NCBI RefSeq assembly: GCF_008274805.1
Contig: NZ_CP022579.1
Coordinates: 2,170,001-2,234,000, forward strand
Length of the DNA: 64,000 bases
Reading direction: 5' to 3'
Origin: Oryzomicrobium terrae
GTDB lineage: Bacteria; Pseudomonadota; Gammaproteobacteria; Burkholderiales; Rhodocyclaceae
Each line of letters begins with the position of its first letter. The stretch's first letter is position 1. The position numbers and the translations under genes are program-made. Of this stretch, positions 18,344 through 27,515 are shown one piece after another. Below the pieces are notes generated by a model that saw only the letters and a list, made by a program, of their open reading frames with translations, did not search any database and was not told where the DNA came from.

Positions 18344-18430
18344 AACATAACCAAATAATAAACCCAGCCTACCCGGCCGGTGTCGCGCGATCCGCACGCC
18401 AGCCCTGGCGCGGCCCCGCAGGAGAACATC

Positions 18431-19507
18431 ATGGCTGATCTTTTTTCCCCAGTCGACCTTGGGGCCCTGGCCTTACCCAATCGCATCGTCATGGCGCCGC
18501 TGACGCGCAACCGGGCGGTAGCCGGTGATGTTCCCTCCCCCCTCGCCCCCACCTACTATGCTCAGCGCGCCACGGCCGGCCTGATCGTCACCGAGGCCAG
18601 CCCGGTCTGCCCCGAGGGCCACGGCTACCCGCGTACTCCGGGCATCCACAGCCCGGCCCAGATCGACGGCTGGCGGCAGGTGACCCGAGCGGTGCACCAG
18701 GCCGGCGGGCGCATCGTTCTGCAACTCTGGCATGTCGGGCGAATTTCCCATCCCAGCCTGCAGCCCGGCGGCGCCCTCCCGGTGGCCCCTTCCGCCATCA
18801 AACCTGCCGGCCAAGCCTGGACGAGCACCGGTCTGCAGGACTTCATCACGCCCCGGGCCCTGGCCATGGCCGAAATCGGCGGCATCGTCGAGAGCTTCCG
18901 CCAGGGGGCAAAAAATGCGCTCGATGCAGGCTTCGATGGGGTCGAGGTCCATGGCGCCAATGGCTACCTGCTCGACCAGTTTCTCCGCTCGGGCACCAAC
19001 CGGCGCAACGATGCCTACGGCGGTCCGGTGGAAAACCGGGCCCGGCTACTGCTGGAAGTGACCGAGGCCGTCTGCGACGTCTGGGGAAGCGATCGGGTCG
19101 GCGTGCGCCTGTCGCCGATCAGCCCATTCAACGACATGGCCGACGCAGCCCCCCAGGCCACCTTCGAATACGCTGCGCGGCAGCTTTCGCCCCACGGCCT
19201 GGCCTACCTGCATGTGATCGAGGACGGCGCCGGCAGCCCGGGCGAAGCCGCCCTTCCCTTCGACTTCACCGCCCTGCGCCAAGCCTTTGCCGGACCCTAC
19301 ATCGCCTGCGGCGACTACGACCTGGCCCGAGGCAACGCCGCCATCGCCAGCGGCCATGCCGACGCCGTGGCCTTCGGCCGATTGATGCTGGCCAACCCCG
19401 ATCTGGTGGAGCGCTTCCGCCGCAACGCCCCCCTCAACACGCCCGATACCGCCACCTTCTACAGCAGCGAGGAAAAGGGCTACACCGACTACCCCACCCT
19501 GGGCTGA
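18431..19507 (+). CDS. Old Yellow Enzyme family alkene reductase (NemA-like)
   Basis: FMN-dependent NADPH ene-reductase, 358 aa. N-terminal DLGALALPNRIVMAPLTRNRA with the Thr that tunes FMN, LWHVGRISHP, the substrate-anion pair in VEVHGANGYLLDQFL, and AFGRLMLANPDLVERFRR at the FMN phosphate site. Family members reduce N-ethylmaleimide, nitroesters and enals. ATG 18431 follows GGAGAA at good spacing. The shared divergent control region with acuI suggests an electrophile response. The AAA ATPase gene follows after 9 bases, probably on the same transcript. Confidence 0.93.
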   Translation: MADLFSPVDLGALALPNRIVMAPLTRNRAVAGDVPSPLAPTYYAQRATAGLIVTEASPVCPEGHGYPRTPGIHSPAQIDGWRQVTRAVHQAGGRIVLQLWHVGRISHPSLQPGGALPVAPSAIKPAGQAWTSTGLQDFITPRALAMAEIGGIVESFRQGAKNALDAGFDGVEVHGANGYLLDQFLRSGTNRRNDAYGGPVENRARLLLEVTEAVCDVWGSDRVGVRLSPISPFNDMADAAPQATFEYAARQLSPHGLAYLHVIEDGAGSPGEAALPFDFTALRQAFAGPYIACGDYDLARGNAAIASGHADAVAFGRLMLANPDLVERFRRNAPLNTPDTATFYSSEEKGYTDYPTLG

Positions 19508-19516
19508 TCTCTTTCC

Positions 19517-20371
19517 ATGACTTCACCACGCTTTACCGGTACCGATCGCTACGTCGCCCCGCCCGACCTGACCCTGGCGGTGAACGCCGCCGCCACCCTG
19601 CAGCGCCCCTTGCTCATCAAGGGCGAACCGGGCACCGGCAAGACCCTGCTGGCCGAAGAAGTGGCCCGGGCCCTGGGGCTGCCCCTGTTCCAGTGGCACA
19701 TCAAGTCCACCACCAAGGCCCAGCAGGGGCTCTACGAGTACGACGCCGTCTCGCGGCTGCGCGACGGCCAACTGGGCGACCCACGGGTCCACGATATCGC
19801 CAACTACATCGTCCCCGGCGTGCTGTGGCAGGCCTTTGCCTGCGACACCCCGTCGGTGCTGCTGATCGACGAGGTGGACAAGGCCGACATCGAGTTTCCC
19901 AACGACCTGCTGCGCGAACTCGACCGCATGGAGTTCCATGTCTACGAGACCCGCGAGACGATCCGGGCCAAGCACCGGCCCATCGTCATCATCACCTCCA
20001 ACAACGAAAAGGAGCTGCCCGACGCCTTCCTGCGCCGCTGCTTCTTCCACTACATCCGCTTCCCCGACCGGGACACCATGGCCGGCATCGTGGACGTGCA
20101 CTATCCCGGGCTGAAGAAGGAACTGCTGGCCGAGGCCCTGGAAGTGTTCTTCGGCCTGCGCGAGGTGCCCGGGCTGAAGAAGAAACCCTCCACTTCGGAA
20201 CTGATCGACTGGCTGAAACTGTTGCTCGCCGAAGACATCCCCGCCGAAGCCCTGCGCGCCAAGGACGGCAAGACCGCCCTGCCCCCGCTGCACGGCGCCC
20301 TGCTCAAGAACGAGCAGGACGTGCACCTCTTCGAGCGTCTCATCTTCCTCAACCGGCAAGGACGCGGCTGA
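19517..20371 (+). CDS. MoxR-family AAA ATPase
   Basis: 284-residue AAA+ ATPase of the MoxR/CoxD type that remodels or inserts cofactors into partner proteins together with a VWA protein. Walker A GEPGTGKTLLAEEVA is at about residue 36, Walker B LLIDEVDKAD, sensor 1 IITSNNEKELPDAFLRRCFF. The cognate VWA/CoxE gene is not directly next to it: a diguanylate cyclase gene of 1.46 kb lies between, in the same direction with 9-base spacing. No molybdenum hydroxylase genes are in view, so the client is unknown. Confidence 0.92.
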   Translation: MTSPRFTGTDRYVAPPDLTLAVNAAATLQRPLLIKGEPGTGKTLLAEEVARALGLPLFQWHIKSTTKAQQGLYEYDAVSRLRDGQLGDPRVHDIANYIVPGVLWQAFACDTPSVLLIDEVDKADIEFPNDLLRELDRMEFHVYETRETIRAKHRPIVIITSNNEKELPDAFLRRCFFHYIRFPDRDTMAGIVDVHYPGLKKELLAEALEVFFGLREVPGLKKKPSTSELIDWLKLLLAEDIPAEALRAKDGKTALPPLHGALLKNEQDVHLFERLIFLNRQGRG

Positions 20372-20380
20372 CCCCCTCCC

Positions 20381-21841
20381 ATGCTCACCGACCTCCTCGA
20401 TCTCGCCCCCGAGCACGGCCGCCCCGGCGACTCCGCCGACATCGACACGGCGGATGCCCGCGCCCGCGCCTTGCTGGAAGTGTTCCCCGTCCCGGTGACG
20501 GTTTCCCGCCTGAGCGACGGCGCCCTGTTCTACTGCAACCGCCGTGCTGAGGATCTGCTGGAGATCCGTGGCCTGGACCTGCACAACCTGGCGTCGACGA
20601 GCTTCTACGCCCACCAGGAGGAACGGGCCGAGATGATCCAGGAGCTGCTCCTGGCGGGCCAGGTCACCGACAAGGACCTGCGCTTCCGCAGCCGCAGCGG
20701 ACGGGAGTTCTGGGCCCACCTGTCGGCCCAACGCTGCCGCTTCGGCGACGAAGAGGCGATCATCGTTTCCTTCCACGACGTGCACCAGCAGCGCATCGTT
20801 GCCGAAGCCACCCGCTCTCGGGAAGCCTTCCTGCGCAGCCTGTTCGACGCCTTGCCGATCGCCGTGATCCAGACCGACCAGCAAGGCCGCATCGAGTTCA
20901 TCAACCACGCCTGCCAGGCCCTGTTCGGCCTGTCACTGCACGAATTCCGCCGCCGCGACTGGTGGCGCACCCTGTTTCCCGACAAGGACTACCGGACCTT
21001 TGCCTCCGAACACCTGACCCGCCTGACGAACCAGGCGCGGAAGCGCCGCAACCAGGTCGGCAACGGCGCCAACGGTTCGAGCGATCGCATGGAGTTGAAA
21101 GCGGTCTGCTATCACCCGCGCCGCGAAGAGCGGGACCTGGAATTCGTCTACGTGGACATGGGCAGCCACGGGCTGTGGACCCTGGTGGACATCACCGAAC
21201 AAAACAGCGCCGAGCGCTCCCTCCTCGCCGCCAACCTGGACCTGCAGCAGCAGCTCGCCGAAAACCAGCGCCTGCAGGCGCAACTGCGCGAGCAGGCGGT
21301 ACGGGACCCCCTCACCGGGCTGTTCAACCGTCGCTACCTGGACGAGATCCTCGACGGCGAACTGGCCCGTGCCCGGCGCCAGGGCTATCCGGTCACCGTG
21401 GTGATGCTCGACATCGACCACTTCAAGCGCCTCAACGACACCTACGGCCACCAGGCCGGCGACGAGGTGATCCGCCGCCTGGGCGGCACCCTGCGGCGCA
21501 ACTCACGCACTGGCGACCTGCTCTGCCGCTACGGCGGCGAAGAATTCATCCTGGTGCTGCCCAACATGGGCCTCGACGATGCCCAGACCCGTTGCGAGGA
21601 ATTGCGCCGCTCCTTCGCCAGCGAGCCGGTGCTGTTCGGCGAGCACCTGCTCTCGGCCACCCTATCCGGCGGCATCGCCCTCTTCCCCGGTCACGGCACC
21701 ACCCGGGACGAACTGATCCAGGCGGCCGACGCCGCCCTCTATGCCGCCAAGGCCGCGGGGCGTAACCGCCTGCGCCTGGCCGAAGCGTTGCCGGCAATCC
21801 CCCTGGAGCCCTCCACCACCGCGGTACCCCAGCAGTGCTGA
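20381..21841 (+). CDS. PAS-PAS-GGDEF diguanylate cyclase
   Basis: Soluble 486-residue protein predicted to make cyclic-di-GMP. Two PAS-like domains (about 25-140 and 150-285) precede a short coiled coil (LLAANLDLQQQLAENQRLQA) and a GGDEF domain. The catalytic site is intact as YGGEEF at about residue 385, with DIDHFKRLNDTYGH upstream. I see no RxxD product-inhibition site placed as in PleD; this should be checked. The gene lies between the MoxR and VWA genes and overlaps the VWA start by 7 bases, implying translational coupling. Confidence 0.92.
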   Translation: MLTDLLDLAPEHGRPGDSADIDTADARARALLEVFPVPVTVSRLSDGALFYCNRRAEDLLEIRGLDLHNLASTSFYAHQEERAEMIQELLLAGQVTDKDLRFRSRSGREFWAHLSAQRCRFGDEEAIIVSFHDVHQQRIVAEATRSREAFLRSLFDALPIAVIQTDQQGRIEFINHACQALFGLSLHEFRRRDWWRTLFPDKDYRTFASEHLTRLTNQARKRRNQVGNGANGSSDRMELKAVCYHPRREERDLEFVYVDMGSHGLWTLVDITEQNSAERSLLAANLDLQQQLAENQRLQAQLREQAVRDPLTGLFNRRYLDEILDGELARARRQGYPVTVVMLDIDHFKRLNDTYGHQAGDEVIRRLGGTLRRNSRTGDLLCRYGGEEFILVLPNMGLDDAQTRCEELRRSFASEPVLFGEHLLSATLSGGIALFPGHGTTRDELIQAADAALYAAKAAGRNRLRLAEALPAIPLEPSTTAVPQQC

Positions 21842-23025
21842 TCGATTTTTTCCTCCACCTCAAGCAGCGCGGCTTGCCGGTTTCCCTTACCGAATTCCTG
21901 ACCCTGCTGGAAGCTCTGGAGGCCCGGGTCATCACCGCCAACAGCGATGATTTCTACCTGCTCGCCCGTACCGTGCTGGTCAAGGACGAAGCCCGTTACG
22001 ACCTGTTCGACGCTGCCTTCGGGGAGTACTTCCGCGGAATCGCCGCCCTGCCTGACCCTAGCGCCGCTCTGGCGCGGACCTTGCCCGAGGAGTGGCTGAA
22101 GCTGCTTGCACAGCGCGTCCTTTCCGCCGAGGAACGGGCCCAGCTGGAAAAGCTCGGCTGGGACGAACTCTTCAAGCGCCTCAAGGAACGGCTCGACGAG
22201 CAGAAGGAGCGCCATGCCGGCGGCAGCAAGTGGATCGGCACCGGCGGATCGTCGCCCTTTGGTCACGGCGGCTACCACCCGGAAGGCATCCGCATCGGCG
22301 GCCCTTCGGCCGGCAACCGCACCGCGGTGAAGGTCTGGGAAAAGCGTGAGTTCCGCAATCTGGCTGACGACGTGGAACTGGGCACGCGCAACATCAAGGT
22401 AGCCCTGCGCCGGCTGCGCCGCTTCGCCCGGCAAGGCGCCGCCACCGAACTGGACCTGGATGCCACTATCGAGGGAACGGCGCGTAACGCCGGTACCCTG
22501 GATCTGCATCTCCGCCCGGAACGGCACAACGCGGTAAAGGTGTTGCTCTGCCTCGACGTGGGCGGCTCCATGGACGACCACATCCGGGTCTGCGAGGAAC
22601 TGTTCTCCGCCGCCCGCAGCGAGTTCAAGCACCTGGAACATTACTACTTCCACAATTGCGTCTATGAGAGCCTGTGGCGCGACAACCGGCGCCGCCACGA
22701 CGAACGCATCGCCACCTGGCAGGTGTTGCACACCTACCCATCCGACTACCGGCTGATCTTCGTCGGCGACGCCACCATGAGCCCCTACGAGATCGTCCAG
22801 CCCGGCGGCAGTGTCGAGCACTGGAACGAGGAGCCCGGCGCCGCGTGGCTGAAGCGCATGCTGGCGGCTTTTCCCCATGCGGTCTGGCTCAACCCGGTGC
22901 CCGAAGCCCACTGGCCCCACAGTCATTCACTGCGCATGGTGCGCGAACTGATGGGCGAACGGATGTACCCCCTTACCCTGGACGGGCTGGCCCGGGCCAT
23001 CCACGCCCTTGGAAAAGGGCGCTGA
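21835..23025 (+). CDS. VWA domain protein (CoxE-like), partner of MoxR ATPase
   Basis: 396 aa. The N-terminal helical half (FFLHLKQRGLPVSLTEFLTLLEAL) and middle (RTAVKVWEKREFRNLADDVELGTRNIKVALRRLRRFAR) are typical of CoxE-like proteins. The C-terminal von Willebrand A domain starts at about residue 235. Its metal-site motif reads DVGGSM rather than the canonical DxSxS, so the first Ser is replaced by Gly. It probably works with the MoxR ATPase at 19517 as a metal-dependent chaperone. A 190-base gap follows. Confidence 0.9.
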   Translation: MLIDFFLHLKQRGLPVSLTEFLTLLEALEARVITANSDDFYLLARTVLVKDEARYDLFDAAFGEYFRGIAALPDPSAALARTLPEEWLKLLAQRVLSAEERAQLEKLGWDELFKRLKERLDEQKERHAGGSKWIGTGGSSPFGHGGYHPEGIRIGGPSAGNRTAVKVWEKREFRNLADDVELGTRNIKVALRRLRRFARQGAATELDLDATIEGTARNAGTLDLHLRPERHNAVKVLLCLDVGGSMDDHIRVCEELFSAARSEFKHLEHYYFHNCVYESLWRDNRRRHDERIATWQVLHTYPSDYRLIFVGDATMSPYEIVQPGGSVEHWNEEPGAAWLKRMLAAFPHAVWLNPVPEAHWPHSHSLRMVRELMGERMYPLTLDGLARAIHALGKGR

Positions 23026-23218
23026 TCTACGGCTGTGTCATAATTCGCGATTGCCCTGGCGACCCCGGCCCCTGCTAACCACATCATGACGGGGCAGGGT
23101 TATTGGGGCAAAATCCAGGCCTGCGTGGCCTTGACCGCCGCTCTCCCAGACATTGGCGCATCGCCAAGGCCATTTCCGTTCGCCCCCGCTGTCCGGGTTT
23201 CACGATAGTCCTCGCTCC

Positions 23219-24049
23219 TTGTCCACCGTCCTGCGCTCCCTCCTGGCTTTCGACTGCTGGCGCCACTGCCTGCTGGCAGGGGCGCTCCTGCTCATCGCCG
23301 GCCCGGCCGCCGCCCAGGGCAACCGTCTGGCCGACGTGCAAAGCCGCGGCGAGCTGCGGGTCTGCATCTGGCCCGACTACTACGGCATCTCCTTCCGCAA
23401 TCCGAAGACCCGCCAGGTCACCGGGGTGGATGCGGACATGGCCCGGGAACTGGCCAAGGACCTGGGGGTACGGCTGCGCCTGGTGGATAGTTCGTTCGCC
23501 ACCCTGACCGACGACCTGCTCAAGAACCGCTGCGACCTGGCCATGTTCGCCATCGCCATCACCCCGGCCCGCAGCGCCGTGCTGCGCTTTACCCGCCCGC
23601 ACCTGCGTAGCGACATCTACGCCATCACCTCCCGGGCCAATCGGCGCATCAAGAACTGGGACGACATCGACCAGCCCGACGTGGTGGTGGCCGTGGCCAA
23701 GGGCACCCTGCACGAGCCGGTCATGCGCGAGCGGCTGCGCCAGGCCACCCTGCTGGTCACCACCACCTCCCATGAGCGGGAGAAGGAAGTGGAAGCCGGG
23801 CGGGCCGACGTGTTCATGACGGATTTTCCCTACAGCCGGCGCATGGCGGACTTTGCCGACTGGGCCCGGGTCGTGGCGCCGCCTTCCCCCTACCACCTGT
23901 CCGATTACGCCTACGCCATGAAACCCGGCGATGACCGCTGGTACGGCCGGGTCGAACGCTTCATGTCCGACATCAAGCGCGATGGCCGCCTGATGACCGC
24001 GGCCCGCCGCTACGGGCTCGACCCCATCGTGCTCACCACCGACCGCTGA
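23219..24049 (+). CDS. Periplasmic solute-binding protein (SBP_bac_3 family)
   Basis: 276 aa if begun at TTG 23219, which places the signal peptide (FDCWRHCLLAGALLLIAGPAAAQ) near the N-terminus; an alternative TTG at 23153 adds 22 residues. The mature part is a type-3 amino-acid-like binding protein: RGELRVCIWPDYYGISFRNP, VDADMARELAKDLG, CDLAMFAIAITPARS, then DVFMTDFPYSRR. No permease or ATPase is adjacent. Instead, the GGDEF/EAL gene follows after 12 bases, so the protein may present a ligand to that membrane sensor (inference). Confidence 0.82.
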   Translation: MSTVLRSLLAFDCWRHCLLAGALLLIAGPAAAQGNRLADVQSRGELRVCIWPDYYGISFRNPKTRQVTGVDADMARELAKDLGVRLRLVDSSFATLTDDLLKNRCDLAMFAIAITPARSAVLRFTRPHLRSDIYAITSRANRRIKNWDDIDQPDVVVAVAKGTLHEPVMRERLRQATLLVTTTSHEREKEVEAGRADVFMTDFPYSRRMADFADWARVVAPPSPYHLSDYAYAMKPGDDRWYGRVERFMSDIKRDGRLMTAARRYGLDPIVLTTDR

Positions 24050-24061
24050 GCAGATATCCCC

Positions 24062-27000
24062 GTGGCCACGCCTTCCCTCTCCGACGCCACCACGCTGCGC
24101 CGTTTTGCTTCCCCCCTGCTGCTGGTGACGGCGCTGCTGATCGGGCTGCTGTCCCTGACCGTCGGCTACTTCGTCTGGCGCCAGCACAACGACCAGTTGG
24201 CCCACGGCGAAGCCCTGGCGGCAATGCACGCGCGACTGGCGGAAGACCAGTTGACCCAGAGCCTGCAACTGCTCGAACTGGCCCTGGGCAGCCTGGCCCC
24301 CCGGGTCGCCGCGGAAAGCACCGCAGAAAAACAGAGCGCCATCCTGCGCAGCGCCCTGGCCAACATGCCGATGCTGCGGTCCCTGAACGTGCTCTCCCCC
24401 CAGGGGCAGATCGTCGCCAGCAGCAACCCGGCCAACGTCGGCCGCCGCCCCGAACCGAGCGACCTGGCGCCGACCATGGCCACCGCCGGCGACGACTTCC
24501 GCATTGCCATTCCGTGGGCAGGCCGTGATTTCGCCGATGGCGAAGGCGTTCCAGCCATGGAGTCGGGACGCAGCGAACGCCGCATCCGCCAGGAATTCCT
24601 CCCCGTCCTGTACAGCCGGGACGCCGCGGCGGGGACGGAAATCACCCTGGTGGCGGCCGTCAATCCGGACTTTTTCCTCAACCAGTTCCTGCTCAACCTG
24701 GAAGACACCCAGGGCGTGCTGCGGGTGTTCCGCTACGACAACCGGCTGCTCTTTTCCACCCTGGAAAACGATGAGGGCCTGATCGGCCAGCGCCTGCCCG
24801 GCGCCCTCTTCGTCAGTCGGCTGCGCGACAGCGAATCCGGCGTCGGGATGCAGCGCCTGGAAGACGGTCGCCAGACCCAGGCGGCGTTCCGGGCCTCCCA
24901 TCGTTATCCGGTGCTGGTGATGGCCCACGTTCCCGAAGAAATGCTGCTGGCCGGCTGGGGCGCGGAAACCCAGCGCCTGCTGCTGGTGGGCGGTCCGGCC
25001 TTCCTCGGCCTGCTGGTACTGGCGGGACTACTGCAACGGGAGCAACTGCGCCGGCGGCGGGAAAAAGCCGCCGCCATCGAGCGGGAACGGCACCGCCTCG
25101 CCACCGTGCTCGATTCGCTGCCGGCCAGCGTCGCCCTGCTCGACCGTAAGGGCAAGGTCCTGTTCGGCAATCCGGCCTGGCAGGCCAGCACGCCCTGCCA
25201 CACGCCCGACGGCGAGGATGACGCCGAAATTTCCCCTCCTTGCCTGCCCTTCGAGGCCGCCTGCCAGGGCCAGAAGTGCCAGCAGCGCCAGTGCCAGCTC
25301 CCCGCCGCAACGCAAAAGCTGCTCGCCGACGGCCAGCCCTTCGACCTCGAACTGTCTCTGGGTGCGGCGCCGAACGTTCGCTGGGTGCGCATCCTGGGCA
25401 ACCCGATCCCGCCGCTGCAAGAAGACGATGCAGCCCAGGGGGGCGCCGTGGTGATGCAGATGGATATCACCGAGCAGAAAGGCTTTGCCGAACAGCTGCG
25501 CCTCTACACCCGCATCTTCGAGTACAACGCCGAAGGCATCGCCATCGCCAATGCGCAGAACGAGATCGTCTGGGTCAATCGCGCATTCCAGGAGATCACC
25601 GGCTACAGTGAGCATGACGTGCTGGGCAGAAATCCCTCCCTGCTCAGCTCCGGCACCCACGACCCGAGCTTCTACGCCCAGATGTGGCGCGATCTGGAAC
25701 AGCGCGGCTACTGGCAGGGCGAAATCGCCAACCGGCGCAAGAACGGCGACCTGCTACCCGGCTGGCTGACCATCTCGGCCATCGAGAACGATGCCGGCGA
25801 ACTCACCCACTACGTGGCGATCTTCTCCGACATCACCGACCGCAAGGCCTCGGAAGCGCGCATCCGCTTCCTCTCCGAGCACGACTTCCTCACCGGGCTG
25901 CCCAACCGGGGCCTGTTCGCCGACCGGCTGTCCCAGGCCATCAACCGGGCGGCCCGCCACGGCGCCCGCCTGGCGGTGCTCGACATCGACCTGGACCGTT
26001 TCAAGGCGATCAACGACTCCCTCGGCCACAGCGTCGGCGACCAGTTGCTCCAGGAAGTGGCCCAACGGGTGGCGGCCTGCGTGCGCAGCAGCGACACGGT
26101 CTGCCGCCAGGGAGGCGACGAGTTCCTGATCCTGCTCGACGAGGTGGGCGACACCGATGCCGCCGCCCGGGTGGCGGTGCATCTGGTCCAGGCCATTTCC
26201 CGGCCCTACGTGATCGACGGCCATCCGCTCATCGTCACGCCCTCCATCGGCATCGCCATGTACCCGGACGACGGCACCACGGTGGAAGGCCTGGTCAGCT
26301 GCGCCGACATGGCCATGTATTACAGCAAGGGGCGGGGCCGCAACGCCTTCCACTTCTTCAAGCCGGAAATGACCGCCCAGGCCACCGAGCGGCTGGCCAT
26401 CGAGTGCGGCCTGCGCGGCGCCCTGGACAAGGAAGAGTTCTCCCTGCTCTACCAGCCCCAGGTGGACCTGGCCAGCGGCGCCATCATCGGCGTCGAGGCC
26501 CTGATCCGCTGGAACGACCCGCAACGCGGGCTGCGCAGCCCCAACGAGTTCATCGCCCTGGCCGAGGAAACCGGCCTGATCGTGCCCATCGGCGACTGGG
26601 TGCTGCACGAGGCCTGCCGCCAGGCCCGGCAGTGGCGCGACCTGGGCCTGGCGCCGATCACCGTGGCGGTAAACGTGGCCGCCCCCCAGTTCTACCGCCC
26701 GGGCTTCATCCAGACCGTCGGCGACACCCTGGCGGCCTACGGCCTGCCCGGCAGCGCCATCGAACTGGAAGTGACCGAGCGGCTGATCCTCGAAACCCGC
26801 AACGAACAGCTGGAACTGCTCGAACAGCTACGTCGCCTGGGGGTGCAACTGTCGATCGACGATTTCGGCTCCGGTTACTCGTCCCTGGCCTACCTGCACC
26901 GCCTACCCATCGACAAGCTGAAGATCGACCGCAGCTTCATCTGCGACCTGGGGACCCACAGCGGCGACGCCACGATCACCGAAACCATCATCCACCTGGC

Positions 27001-27187
27001 CCACGACCTGGGCTTGACGGTGCTTGCCGAGGGGGTGGAAACCGAGGCCCAGCGCGACTTCCTGCAATCGCGGGGGTGCGACTCCTTTCAGGGCTTCCTG
27101 TTCAGCGAGCCGGTCAGCGCCGAGGCGGTCACCCAGCTGCTGCAGGCAGAACGCCGCGCCCCCACCAGCGGCCAGACCGCAGCCTGA
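24062..27187 (+). CDS. Membrane dual GGDEF-EAL protein with periplasmic and PAS sensors
   Basis: 1041 aa, GTG start. TM1 is at about 17-38, a periplasmic Cache-like domain at about 40-300, and TM2 near 305-325. A PAS-like domain follows with an unusual Cys-rich insert (seven Cys at about 380-415, including CQGQKCQQRQC), then a canonical PAS (YNAEGIAIANAQNEIVWVN). GGDEF has intact RQGGDEF near residue 684; EAL has intact GVEALIRW near 811 and DDFGSGYSSLAYL loop 6. Both synthesis and hydrolysis of cyclic-di-GMP are possible; one activity may only regulate. Directly follows the solute-binding protein gene. Confidence 0.93.
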   Translation: MATPSLSDATTLRRFASPLLLVTALLIGLLSLTVGYFVWRQHNDQLAHGEALAAMHARLAEDQLTQSLQLLELALGSLAPRVAAESTAEKQSAILRSALANMPMLRSLNVLSPQGQIVASSNPANVGRRPEPSDLAPTMATAGDDFRIAIPWAGRDFADGEGVPAMESGRSERRIRQEFLPVLYSRDAAAGTEITLVAAVNPDFFLNQFLLNLEDTQGVLRVFRYDNRLLFSTLENDEGLIGQRLPGALFVSRLRDSESGVGMQRLEDGRQTQAAFRASHRYPVLVMAHVPEEMLLAGWGAETQRLLLVGGPAFLGLLVLAGLLQREQLRRRREKAAAIERERHRLATVLDSLPASVALLDRKGKVLFGNPAWQASTPCHTPDGEDDAEISPPCLPFEAACQGQKCQQRQCQLPAATQKLLADGQPFDLELSLGAAPNVRWVRILGNPIPPLQEDDAAQGGAVVMQMDITEQKGFAEQLRLYTRIFEYNAEGIAIANAQNEIVWVNRAFQEITGYSEHDVLGRNPSLLSSGTHDPSFYAQMWRDLEQRGYWQGEIANRRKNGDLLPGWLTISAIENDAGELTHYVAIFSDITDRKASEARIRFLSEHDFLTGLPNRGLFADRLSQAINRAARHGARLAVLDIDLDRFKAINDSLGHSVGDQLLQEVAQRVAACVRSSDTVCRQGGDEFLILLDEVGDTDAAARVAVHLVQAISRPYVIDGHPLIVTPSIGIAMYPDDGTTVEGLVSCADMAMYYSKGRGRNAFHFFKPEMTAQATERLAIECGLRGALDKEEFSLLYQPQVDLASGAIIGVEALIRWNDPQRGLRSPNEFIALAEETGLIVPIGDWVLHEACRQARQWRDLGLAPITVAVNVAAPQFYRPGFIQTVGDTLAAYGLPGSAIELEVTERLILETRNEQLELLEQLRRLGVQLSIDDFGSGYSSLAYLHRLPIDKLKIDRSFICDLGTHSGDATITETIIHLAHDLGLTVLAEGVETEAQRDFLQSRGCDSFQGFLFSEPVSAEAVTQLLQAERRAPTSGQTAA

Positions 27188-27207
27188 GCCCCGGGGCTGC
27201 CCGGGGC
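27188..27207 (+). terminator. GC hairpin after the GGDEF-EAL gene
   Basis: GCCCCGGG and CCCGGGGC flank GCTG immediately after the stop codon. No T-run follows, so this is a weak candidate. Confidence 0.4.
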
Positions 27208-27390
27208 GGGCCATCCTGGCCGGAACGGGCCGAGAGGCGGCGGCATTGCAGTCAGCCCGTCACGGGCTGCCACGAGGCTCAAGACGGCCAGAGGCGGCCC
27301 AGCCCGCAGCGCTGGCGATTTCCCATACCGTGCCGGATCCTTCGGCCCGACTCGCGCACCGCCCCCTTGTCGTGATTACCCGGCCTCCCA

Positions 27391-27476
27391 GGCCAAACCC
27401 CGCGCCAGTACTTGATCTTCAGACCCCAACCCCGGAACGCCGCGCCCCTGGCCGATCTTCAGGCATACCCTCTGGA
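27391..27476. repeat. Dispersed palindromic repeat, copy B
   Basis: Carries the same 19-base stretch (27392-27410) as copies A and D, then TTGATCTTCAG, GCCGCGCCCCTGGCCGATCTTCAGGCATACCCTCTGGAG. It appears to contain two tandem half units rather than one clean palindrome. Confidence 0.6.
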
Positions 27477-27515
27477 GAAGCCCGTCTTTCCTAGCGATCA
27501 GGGCAGCGGTTGAAC

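Larger units (their letters stand above)
27188..27515. other. Intergenic region with terminator hairpin and repeat copy B
   Basis: 328 bases between two convergent genes. It opens with a GC hairpin (27188-27207) and ends with repeat copy B. Between them I see GC-rich sequence with no plausible reading frame start, RBS or RNA gene. Confidence 0.6.
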
